Notes under the pieces: model-generated | The model's database searches: none | What the model saw: only the letters and a program-made list of their open reading frames with translations | Told to the model about the DNA's origin: nothing | Shown here: in pieces, positions 33,386 through 39,616 of the stretch | Numbering within the stretch: position 1 is the first letter of the stretch | Layout: each line of letters opens with the position of its first letter | Made by a program: the position numbers and the translations under genes | Source: Acidobacteriaceae bacterium | GTDB taxonomy: Bacteria > Acidobacteriota > Terriglobia > Terriglobales > Acidobacteriaceae | DNA: 39,616 nt | Assembly (NCBI GenBank): GCA_027449545.1 | Contig: DAIDLI010000117.1 | Span: 1-39,616 of the forward strand | Direction: 5' to 3'

Positions 33386-33479
33386 ATCAAAGCAAAAGTT
33401 ATTGGCAGTCGGTCGAGCGCGCATTCTGCTTTCGCGGCGCGACAACTGAGACAAACTCGTTTTGCCGCGCGGCATCCTA

Positions 33480-33503
33480 ACCGGAAACGGCGGGGTTTCC
33501 GGT
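33480..33503 (+). terminator. Hairpin between the DUF4440-type and catalase genes
   Basis: Perfect 9-bp stem (ACCGGAAAC/GTTTCCGGT) with a 6-base loop, followed by CTTTC. It lies 95 bases past the stop of the NTF2-like gene and 96 bases before the catalase ATG. Confidence 0.5.
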
Positions 33504-33598
33504 CTTTCGCGCGCGCATGCCCTCATCTCTCCTTGCATAGAGCAGTTGGTCGCGGCAACACGAATTGCCGGCACCTGCCTCGCGAACAAGGAGGAGAC

Positions 33599-34447
33599 AT
33601 GTATCACCACGTGAAGAAGCTGATGTACACCGTGAACGTGGGCACGCCCGACGTGCGCTTTGGCAGGATGCTGCTGGAGCAATTCGGCGGCCCCAACGGC
33701 GAGCTCGCGGCCGCCATGCAGTACACCATCCAGGGCTGGAACTGCGTGGACGATCTCGGCCGCCGCGACCTGCTGCTCGACATTGGAACCGAGGAGCTGA
33801 GCCATCTGGAGGTGGTGGGCGCCCTGATCCGCATGCACCTGAAGCCGCTGAAGACGGCAGCGGAGGCCGCCGAAGCGGACCCGCTGCTGAGCATCGTCGG
33901 CGGCGGGGGCGTGGCCTTGCGCAACTCGGCCGGCAACCCCTGGACCGCCGATTATCTCAAGATCACCGGCGAACTCGATGTGGACCTGCGCAGCAACATC
34001 GCAGCCGAGGCTCGCGCCAAGATCGTGTACGAGCGTCTTATCGATCACACGGACGACGCCGGCAGTATCGACACCTTGCAGTTCCTCATGACCCGCGAGA
34101 TCACGCATATGAAGGCGTTTGCCGCGGCGCTGGAGACGCTGGAGAAGAAGCCCTTCTCTGTGGGCCGTCTGGCGCCGACGCCGGTGCTGGTGGACGAATA
34201 CTTGAACGCCTCCACCGGCGAGGGCAATGAGGGCGACGCCGACACGCACGGACCATGGATGGCGATGAACAATCTTCATCCAGTGGAGCCGCATCGCGAC
34301 GGCGGCAAAGGCCTCTCAGTGGAACGCGTGAAGGGTATCGCGGGGGCTGAAGACCGAGGCAAGCAAGACGCTGCGCCCAAAGCCACCACCGCAGCTCCGA
34401 CGGAAGATCTGATCGGGGTACGACGCCTCAAGCGCAAGGCCGCCTGA
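33599..34447 (+). CDS. Manganese catalase
   Basis: A 282-residue non-haem catalase that splits hydrogen peroxide at a two-manganese centre. The four-helix-bundle ligands can be read: Glu35 (GPNGELAAAMQY), Glu66 and His69 (TEELSHLE), Glu137 (NIAAEARAK) and His170 (REITHMKAF). Their spacing fits the known Glu/Glu-His/Glu/His set. The C-terminal part after residue 200 is a polar tail (DADTHGPWM) rich in charged residues and is probably flexible. The start is clear: AAGGAGGAGAC directly precedes the ATG. A frame extending 22 codons upstream was rejected because it runs through this ribosome site. It is likely cytoplasmic, as no signal sequence is present, and complements the periplasmic peroxidase at 1185-2333. 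Confidence 0.95.
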   Translation: MYHHVKKLMYTVNVGTPDVRFGRMLLEQFGGPNGELAAAMQYTIQGWNCVDDLGRRDLLLDIGTEELSHLEVVGALIRMHLKPLKTAAEAAEADPLLSIVGGGGVALRNSAGNPWTADYLKITGELDVDLRSNIAAEARAKIVYERLIDHTDDAGSIDTLQFLMTREITHMKAFAAALETLEKKPFSVGRLAPTPVLVDEYLNASTGEGNEGDADTHGPWMAMNNLHPVEPHRDGGKGLSVERVKGIAGAEDRGKQDAAPKATTAAPTEDLIGVRRLKRKAA

Positions 34448-34461
34448 GCCGCATCGCCGCT

Positions 34462-34493
34462 GCCTCTCCGGCGTCTTGCCGCGCCGGGGAGGC
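34462..34493 (+). terminator. Hairpin after the manganese catalase gene
   Basis: A 12-bp stem (GCCTCTCCGGCG/CGCCGGGGAGGC) with one G-U pair and an 8-base loop, 14 bases past the stop codon. No T-run follows. Confidence 0.4.
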
Positions 34494-34534
34494 GGGCGGT
34501 TCGAAGCCCCCCGGAAGGTTATGCTGGGGGAACG

Positions 34535-35152
34535 ATGCGCGTGATTGCGGGGAGATTTCGATCGCGGGTGCTGCAAGCTCCGGCGGGGCTGGCGACGCGG
34601 CCGTCGAGCGACCGGCTGCGAGAGACGCTGTTCAATGTGCTGACGCCGCGGATGGAAGGCGCACGGTTTCTGGATCTGTATGCGGGGTCCGGAGCGGTGG
34701 GGATCGAGGCGCTGAGCCGGGGCGCGGCCGAGGTGGTGTTCGTGGAGCGGGCCGCAGCAGCGCTAACGGCGCTGCGCGCAAATCTGGAGAAGCTGGGCAT
34801 TCGCGCTGAGGCGCGGGTGCAGGCGGGAACGGTGTGCGCGTTCCTGAGCCGGATCGAGGGACCGTTCGATGTGGTCTTTCTGGATCCGCCTTACGACGCA
34901 GCGGAAGAGTATGAGTCGACGCTGAGGATTCTGGGTGCGGGGAATCTTCCGCCCAGGTCTCAAAGTCGAGACCTGGAGCGCCCGCAGAGTGGGACAGGGA
35001 CCGGCGGGATGCTGGCCGAGGGCGCGGTGGTAGTCGTGGAGCACCGGCGCAAAGACCGGCTGGAAGATCGCTATGGCGATCTAACGCGGACGCGGCTGCT
35101 GCAACAGGGCGACGCTGCGCTGAGCTTCTATCAGCGCGCCAGCGCAGGTTAA
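34535..35152 (+). CDS. rsmD: 16S rRNA (guanine966-N2)-methyltransferase RsmD
   Basis: A 205-residue cytoplasmic enzyme that methylates G966 of 16S rRNA during 30S assembly. Family signatures are MRVIAGRFRSRVLQAP, TRPSSDRLRETLFNVL, the AdoMet loop FLDLYAGSGAVGIEALSRG (about 45-63), FVERAAAALTALRANL, and the catalytic DPPYD (about 117-121). GGGGGAACG precedes the ATG. Between the DPPY region and the last strand (LAEGAVVVVEH) there is an unusual stretch, about residues 135-157 (LPPRSQSRDLERPQSGTG). It is encoded by a palindromic repeat and looks like an in-frame insertion in a surface loop. The fold either side of it is complete, so the enzyme is probably active. Confidence 0.93.
   Translation: MRVIAGRFRSRVLQAPAGLATRPSSDRLRETLFNVLTPRMEGARFLDLYAGSGAVGIEALSRGAAEVVFVERAAAALTALRANLEKLGIRAEARVQAGTVCAFLSRIEGPFDVVFLDPPYDAAEEYESTLRILGAGNLPPRSQSRDLERPQSGTGTGGMLAEGAVVVVEHRRKDRLEDRYGDLTRTRLLQQGDAALSFYQRASAG
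34953..34976. repeat. Palindromic repeat inserted in-frame in rsmD
   Basis: CCAGGTCTC and GAGACCTGG form a perfect 9-bp inverted repeat around a 6-base loop. Similar palindromes are, as I recall, frequent between genes in Acidobacteriaceae. Here it lies inside a coding frame and adds Arg/Ser/Pro-rich residues without breaking it. Confidence 0.6.
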
Positions 35153-35173
35153 GCTGCGGTTCCCCCGGGCTGA

Positions 35174-35198
35174 CGTTGCGAGGGCGAGGCCCGCAACG
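35174..35198. terminator. Hairpin between convergent rsmD and MFS genes
   Basis: CGTTGC/GCAACG outer stem, a two-base bulge, then a GGGC/GCCC inner stem with a 3-base loop. It fills most of the 48-base gap between the two stop codons and could serve both strands; no T-run is present. Confidence 0.4.
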
Positions 35199-35200
35199 GA

Positions 35201-36868
35201 TCAGTGCATAGCGCTGGCGCCGGGGCCCTGGCCGGGCCGGTTCTTGCTGAGCAGGAAGGCGAGCACGATGAGGCCGATGGAGGCCCAGGAAAGCTCCATG
35301 TAGACATCCTGATAGCCCTGGGTGGTGGCCTGGCGCAGCAACTCGTTATAGATGGTTCCGAGGGCCATGCCCGTGGCGTTGGCGGCGCCGGCCACCTGAC
35401 CGAAGAAGCCGCTCAGCGCCTGCACATGCTGCTGGTAGGCGACGGAGCCGGGCTGCATGTACTGCTGCAAGTGCTGTTCGTGCCACATGGAGCGGCTGGT
35501 GACCTGCGCGTTGGTGATGGAGATGAGGATGCTGCCGCCCAGATTGCGCACGAAGTTGATGAGGCCGGCGACCTGGTTGGACTCCTCTTTGGGCATGCCG
35601 ATATAGGCGGCGTTGGTGATGGAGATGAAGCAGAAGGGCAGAGGCAGCATCTGCACGACGCGGAGCCAGGAGGCCTGCGCAAAGCTCATCTGCATGTTCG
35701 TGACATAGGCGGCGTAGCGGAAGGTGATCACCAGCAGCGTAAAGCCGATGAGGGACAAGGTGCGCGCGGAGAATTTGCCGGTGGCCCAGCCGGCGAAGGG
35801 CATGACAAAAACCAGGGTGATGCCGCCGGCGGTGAGGGCCAGGCCGGCGGTGGTGGCGTCGTAGCCCAGAATCTGCTGGGTGAACTGCGGCTGCAAGACG
35901 GTGTTGGCGTTAAGCACTCCGCCAACCAGCATCATGAGGAAACAGCAGATGGCGAAGTTTTTGTGGCGGAACAGCTTGAGGTTGATGAGCGGGTCTTTCT
36001 GACGCCACTCCCAGATGACCAGGCCGATGAGGCTGGCGACAAAGAGCACGGCCAGGGTGCGGATGAGGTCGGAGCCGAACCAGTCTTTCTCCTCACCTTT
36101 GTCGAGCATCATCTGCATGGCGCCCATGGAGATGGTGAGGAACGACAGGCCGAGGTAGTCGAGGCGGAGCAGGCGCGAGCGGTCGGGCATGATCCAGGGC
36201 GGATCCTCGATGAGGCGGGTGACAAGCAGAAAGGCGAGGATGCCGACGGGAATGTTGATGAAGAAGATCCAGCGCCAGGAGTAGTTATCGGTAATCCAGC
36301 CGCCGAGGGTGGGACCGATGGAGGGTGCGAGCACGGCAACCAGGCCATAGAGCGCGAAGGCCTGTCCGCGCTTGTGAGGCTCGAAGGAATCCGCCATGAT
36401 GGCCTGGGCCATGGGCTGCATGCCGCCGCCGCCCGCGCCCTGGATGACGCGGAAGACGATCAGCATGGGAAGGGTGGGCGCAATGCCGCAGAGAAAGCTG
36501 GCGACGGTGAAGATGGAGATGCAGAGGACGAAGAAGTTGCGACGTCCCATCAGGCTCGAGATCCATCCGCCGAGCGGGAGCACGATGGCGTTGGAGACCA
36601 GGTAGCTGGTGAGCACCCAGGTGCTCTGATCCTCGCTGGCGCCGAGCGAGCCGGCGATATGGGGCAGCGCTACGTTGGCGATGGAGGTATCGAGCACCTC
36701 CATGAAGGCGGCCAGGGCCACAGTGGCGGCGATGATCCAGGGATTGACGCGCGGCTTCCAGCCGGAGTGATCGATGAGATCCGGATTCACCGCCGTAGTG
36801 GACGGCGGGGCGGCGTTGGGTCGATCGGCGCCCCCGGCGCCCGCTGTACTGGCTTCCAAATCGGACAA
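35201..36868 (-). CDS. DHA2-family MFS multidrug exporter (EmrB/QacA-like, 14 TM)
   Basis: A 555-residue inner-membrane proton-driven exporter. After a polar N-terminus of about 40 residues come about 14 membrane segments. DHA2 landmarks are FMEVLDTSIANVALPHIAGSLGA in TM1, WVLTSYLVSNAIVLPLGGW (motif D1 region), GRRNFF (motif A), RVIQGAGGG (motif B) and APSIGPTLGGWITDNYSWRWIFFINIPVG (motif C). It starts at a TTG with AGGAGA upstream, since no ATG fits. The usual HlyD/EmrA adaptor and TetR or MarR regulator are not adjacent, so the partner must be elsewhere or absent. Substrate unknown. It converges with rsmD across 48 bases. Confidence 0.92.
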   Translation of the reverse strand: MSDLEASTAGAGGADRPNAAPPSTTAVNPDLIDHSGWKPRVNPWIIAATVALAAFMEVLDTSIANVALPHIAGSLGASEDQSTWVLTSYLVSNAIVLPLGGWISSLMGRRNFFVLCISIFTVASFLCGIAPTLPMLIVFRVIQGAGGGGMQPMAQAIMADSFEPHKRGQAFALYGLVAVLAPSIGPTLGGWITDNYSWRWIFFINIPVGILAFLLVTRLIEDPPWIMPDRSRLLRLDYLGLSFLTISMGAMQMMLDKGEEKDWFGSDLIRTLAVLFVASLIGLVIWEWRQKDPLINLKLFRHKNFAICCFLMMLVGGVLNANTVLQPQFTQQILGYDATTAGLALTAGGITLVFVMPFAGWATGKFSARTLSLIGFTLLVITFRYAAYVTNMQMSFAQASWLRVVQMLPLPFCFISITNAAYIGMPKEESNQVAGLINFVRNLGGSILISITNAQVTSRSMWHEQHLQQYMQPGSVAYQQHVQALSGFFGQVAGAANATGMALGTIYNELLRQATTQGYQDVYMELSWASIGLIVLAFLLSKNRPGQGPGASAMH

Positions 36869-37244
36869 ACAGTCTTCTCCTGCTTCTGTCTTTAGGCCGC
36901 TGATGGTTCTGCCGGCCGATTAGCTCCCGCCCGCAGTGCGGTGGAGGCTCCTTGGGTTGCAGGGCGCAGCCGGCCGGCGAATGCATTCCCCTCTGGCGGG
37001 GGGATGGGAGCGAAGGCCGGAGCCGGAAAGAGAGGCGCCACGAAGGCCGGGCGGCGGCAGTCGCATGGCCGCCAGGCGGTGTGTACTTTATCTAGATTCA
37101 CATGGGGGCGTTTGGGGTGCAGGGATTCTGGGCGAAGCACCGCATCCGGTTGGACTATGTCGTTTGCGGAGAGGAGCTTCAGAGATCGGCGGGCGTTGCG
37201 CAGACCCGGCGGCATGCCGTCAAGAGCTGAGAGAGCGCAGGGAT
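36869..37244. other. Gene-free 376-base stretch between MFS and TsdA-like genes
   Basis: Short frames here lack ribosome sites and domain-like sequence. It should hold the MFS promoter, but no convincing pair of hexamers was seen. No regulator binding site was recognised. Confidence 0.45.
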
Positions 37245-38027
37245 TCAGTAGTTCTGATAGGCCTTATTGAACTTGGGCCGGGGCCGGGTGGCAAGGTAGG
37301 CGGCGACGTCGTAGGACTGCTGGGGAGAAAGCGTGCCGGGGGCGTTCTGGGGCATGTTGTGCTGGACGAAGGCGGCCATTTTGGCGGTCTGGTTGAGGCC
37401 GGCACCGTCGCTGAAGGAACCGGCGCCCCAGAGCGGCGGCAGGGACGGAGGCATGCCAGCGCCGTTGGAGCCATGACAGCCGGCGCAGCGGCTGGCGTAG
37501 AGCTTCTTTCCAGAGGCGGGATTGCCGGTGAGCGCGGGAAGCTTGACCAGGCCGCGGCTCTCGTAGGGCTGCCCTTGGGGGGCAGCGCGGGAAAGCCATT
37601 GGATATAGGCGACCAGGGCCTTCATCCCGGGGCTACCGGCGGGCGGCGGCACCCCGTTTTCGCTGCGGGCAAAGCACTCCTGGATGCGGTTGACGAGGGT
37701 GATGGTGTGACCGGCACGCTGGCTGTACCGCGGGAAGAGGTTGGCGACATCGATCATCGGCATAGCGTAGTCGGCGGTGCCGCTCTCGAGATGACAGTCC
37801 CCGCAGGAGAGCAGATTGCCGGTATAGGAATGCGCCATCGTTGGAGTGGAATCGAAGATCAGCCTGCCGCGGAGGGCGAGGCTGGAGGGCCCAATGTTGC
37901 TCTCGAGGATGGCTGACGAGTTTCCGGAGTGCTTCTTGCAGCCTGACGAAGATAAGAACAGCACAAGAGCGGTCAAGACGGCGAGCCGGAGCGGGAGAGC
38001 GCGGGTGCGAGGAGTGGGATTGGGCAT
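37245..38027 (-). CDS. TsdA-like di-haem c-type cytochrome lipoprotein
   Basis: A 260-residue protein. The N-terminus has a lipoprotein signal (FLSSSGC, lipid Cys30), so it is membrane-tethered in the periplasm. Haem 1 is at CGDCH (75-79) in GNLLSCGDCHLESG; haem 2 is at CAGCH (181-185). NRIQECFARSENG with Cys118, PPLWGAGSFSDGAGL, and AAFVQHNMP with Met225 match the thiosulfate dehydrogenase/tetrathionate reductase family TsdA. In that family a Cys is a haem-iron ligand, and Cys118 is placed for that role. It could oxidise thiosulfate or reduce tetrathionate, but related proteins of unknown substrate exist. No separate electron-accepting cytochrome gene adjoins it. The ATG at 38027 lacks a clear ribosome site; longer upstream frames have no signal sequence. 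Confidence 0.85.
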   Translation of the reverse strand: MPNPTPRTRALPLRLAVLTALVLFLSSSGCKKHSGNSSAILESNIGPSSLALRGRLIFDSTPTMAHSYTGNLLSCGDCHLESGTADYAMPMIDVANLFPRYSQRAGHTITLVNRIQECFARSENGVPPPAGSPGMKALVAYIQWLSRAAPQGQPYESRGLVKLPALTGNPASGKKLYASRCAGCHGSNGAGMPPSLPPLWGAGSFSDGAGLNQTAKMAAFVQHNMPQNAPGTLSPQQSYDVAAYLATRPRPKFNKAYQNY

Positions 38028-38166
38028 GAGGGAAAAGGGGGAGCCCCACGAGCATGATAACCGGTGAGCCGAGGGAGGTGATTCCGCAGCGCGAAGGAGA
38101 ACTCGCTGGAGGCCCAAACAACTTCGTTCGCGCTCGAGGCTTCCGACCGTAAGGAGGAAAGGGCCG

Positions 38167-38394
38167 ATGAAACAGCAAGCGAACAGTTCGGGAATTCCGG
38201 CCGGCGGACTGGCGGAAGGCAAGCAAGATGCAAAGCCGGCGAGCGAGGTTCAAGGACGCGACCCGAAGGTGGCCGCGGACGAGGAGGAAGTGATGCGGCG
38301 CAAGCAGGCTCCTGATCGGAAGGAGGAAGCAGCGGAGGCGGAGAAGCCTCAGGTCGCGGAGATCGAAAGCGTCGTGGCTGCATCCCGGCACTGA
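38167..38394 (+). CDS. Small charged protein of unknown function
   Basis: A 75-residue protein with an excellent ribosome site (TAAGGAGG about 9 bases before the ATG), the main reason to accept it. It is very rich in Glu, Lys, Ala, Gln and Asp, has no hydrophobic segment and no Cys, and probably is mostly disordered or one charged helix (KEEAAEAEKPQVAEIESV). No family is recognised. It is divergent from the TsdA-like gene and is followed by a bidirectional terminator shared with infB. It might be a stress-related hydrophilin-like protein; that is a guess from composition alone. Confidence 0.65.
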   Translation: MKQQANSSGIPAGGLAEGKQDAKPASEVQGRDPKVAADEEEVMRRKQAPDRKEEAAEAEKPQVAEIESVVAASRH

Positions 38395-38419
38395 ACGACG
38401 CCAGAGGGAGCAAGACACA

Positions 38420-38450
38420 AACGCCCACGTCTCCAGGAGACGCGGGCGTT
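38420..38450 (-). terminator. Terminator of infB, probably bidirectional
   Basis: A 15-base inverted repeat (AACGCCCACGTCTCC/GGAGACGCGGGCGTT). The one mismatch becomes a G-U pair in the minus-strand RNA, and TTTGTGTCTT follows on that strand. It lies 29 bases past the infB stop codon and 26 bases past the small plus-strand gene. Confidence 0.7.
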
Positions 38451-38478
38451 GTGTTGATGGGTGATTGCCGGCCTGGTG

Positions 38479-39616
38479 TTACGCCTTTGCCGAGGTCAGG
38501 GCGCCGAGGTCGGCGGCCATCTTCTCGGTGGAGAAGGCTTCGAGCACGTCCCCTTCCTTGAGGTCGCTGAAGCCGGCGATACCGATGCCGCACTCCATGC
38601 CGTTGGTGACTTCGCGGACGTCGTCCTTGAAGCGCTTGAGCGAACCGATCTTGCCCTTGAAGACCTGCTCACCGCCGCGCATCACCTTGATCTCGGTATC
38701 GCGGCGGATGACGCCGTCGCGCACCGAGCAGCCGGCGATGGTGCCGACCTTGGGAATGCGGAAGATGTTCAGGACCTCGGCACGGCCAACGTAGTTCTCC
38801 TTGAAGACCGGTTCGAGCAGACCCAGCATGGCGAGGCGAATCTCGTCCTGCAACTCGTAGATGATCGAGTGCATGCGGATATCGACGTTCTCCTGCTGGG
38901 CGAGATCGGCGGCCTTGCGCTCGGGGCGCACGTTGAAGCCGATGATGATGGCGTTGGAGGCGGTGGCGAGCAGCACGTCGCTCTCGGTGATGGAACCGAC
39001 GCCGGAGTGGATAACCTTGATGCGCACCTTCTCAGTGGACATGCGGACCAGCGAGTCGGCCAGCACTTCGACCGAACCGGTCACGTCGCCCTTGATGATG
39101 AGGGGCAGGTCTTTCACGCCGGCCTGGCGAATCTGCTCGGCCAGACCTTCGAGCGAGACGCGGGAGCTCTTGGCGAGCTGGGCCTCGCGCTCCTTCATCT
39201 TGCGGTACTGGGCGATGTTCTTGGCCTTGTCGCGGTCGGCGACCACCAGGAAGGTGTCGCCGGAGTCGGGCAGCGATTCGAGACCGAGGACTTCAACCGG
39301 CGTCGAGGGGCCGGCTTCTTCGATGGCACGACCGCGGTCGTCGAACATGGCGCGGACCTTGCCGAAGGTGTTGCCGACGATGTAGCTGTCGTTCACCTTG
39401 AGCGTGCCGTCCTGCACGAGCACGGTTGCGACGGCGCCGCGGCCGCGATCGAGCTTGGCTTCGAGGACCGAACCCACCGCCTTGCGGCCGGGCATGGCCT
39501 TGGGCGCCTTGATGTCGGAGACCAAGCAGATCATCTCGAGGAGCAGATCGAGGTTCATGCGCTTCTTGGCCGAAACCTCGACGAAGACGGTCGAGCTCTC
39601 GCCGCCGCCTGCCCAC
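38479..39616 (-). CDS. infB: Translation initiation factor IF-2, C-terminal part (cut by window edge)
   Basis: About 379 residues of IF-2 are present, beginning inside the G domain; the 5' end lies beyond the right edge. The first readable residues, STVFVEVSAKKRMNLDLLLE, hold the SAK (G5) motif. They are followed by the domain II beta barrel (GSVLEAKLDRGRGAVATVLVQDGTL), domain III (LPLIIKGDVTGSVEVLADSL, VGSITESDVLLA) and the fMet-tRNA-binding C-terminal domain (VRDGVIRRDTEIKVMRGGEQVFKGKIGSLKRFKDDV). IF-2 is the GTPase that brings initiator tRNA to the 30S subunit. No frameshift is seen, and it ends normally before a strong terminator. Confidence 0.97.
   Translation of the reverse strand, partial: WAGGGESSTVFVEVSAKKRMNLDLLLEMICLVSDIKAPKAMPGRKAVGSVLEAKLDRGRGAVATVLVQDGTLKVNDSYIVGNTFGKVRAMFDDRGRAIEEAGPSTPVEVLGLESLPDSGDTFLVVADRDKAKNIAQYRKMKEREAQLAKSSRVSLEGLAEQIRQAGVKDLPLIIKGDVTGSVEVLADSLVRMSTEKVRIKVIHSGVGSITESDVLLATASNAIIIGFNVRPERKAADLAQQENVDIRMHSIIYELQDEIRLAMLGLLEPVFKENYVGRAEVLNIFRIPKVGTIAGCSVRDGVIRRDTEIKVMRGGEQVFKGKIGSLKRFKDDVREVTNGMECGIGIAGFSDLKEGDVLEAFSTEKMAADLGALTSAKA

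Noticed and set aside
36892..37215. 107-codon minus-strand frame upstream of the MFS gene
   Set aside because: Pro/Arg/Ala-rich translation without ribosome site or recognisable family.

Overview
This is a GC-rich window, by eye a little over 60% GC, most likely from an Acidobacteriota chromosome of the Terriglobia (Acidobacteriia) type. The assignment rests on gene style: a very large TonB-dependent receptor with an N-terminal carboxypeptidase-regulatory domain, a sedolisin-like protein fused to many Ig-like repeats, secreted proteins with an LPDAP motif after the signal peptide, and DmsE/MtrB-type proteins. It is inference; no rRNA or tRNA gene was found, and the window is cut at both ends inside core genes (serS on the left, infB on the right).

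Layout. 1-2333 (minus): a di-haem cytochrome c peroxidase/MauG-type protein, a small haem-binding protein and the start of serS read in one direction. 2614-3435 (plus): a FecR-domain secreted protein with a Gly/Trp-rich tail. 3657-7250 (minus): the Oar-like TonB-dependent receptor, with a good sigma-70-type promoter and an AT-rich upstream region. 7987-10388: type II NADH dehydrogenase (minus) and a TerC-family membrane protein (plus), divergent. 10422-13872: a secreted TPR protein (minus), then egtB and egtD for ergothioneine (plus). 14064-19392 (minus): phosphohexomutase, two tandem paralogous secreted proteins of unknown function, and an RNB-domain ribonuclease. 19502-24649 (minus): a 1715-residue S53-like protein with nine Ig-like repeats whose catalytic Ser and Asp appear to be lost.

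25275-31448 (minus) is the most notable region. It holds a DmsE/MtrA-type decahaem cytochrome, an MtrB/PioB-like outer-membrane barrel, two tandem small monohaem cytochromes and a NapC/NirT-like membrane hexahaem cytochrome. Together these could carry electrons from quinol across the periplasm and through the outer membrane. A divergent Crp/Fnr regulator (31879-32631) has N-terminal cysteines and a CRP-like recognition helix. The space between it and the decahaem gene carries three 9/10 matches to TGTGA-N6-TCACA. No surface multihaem cytochrome is encoded in the window.

32825-35152 (plus): an NTF2-like (DUF4440) secreted protein, a manganese catalase and rsmD, which carries an in-frame palindromic repeat. 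35201-39616: a DHA2-type MFS exporter (minus), a TsdA-like di-haem lipoprotein (minus), a small charged protein (plus) and the 3' part of infB (minus). Seven proteins in the window together carry 23 haem-binding motifs. With catalase, peroxidase, ergothioneine synthesis and NDH-2, the common theme is respiratory electron flow and oxidant handling. No insertion sequence, integrase, CRISPR array or phage gene was seen.
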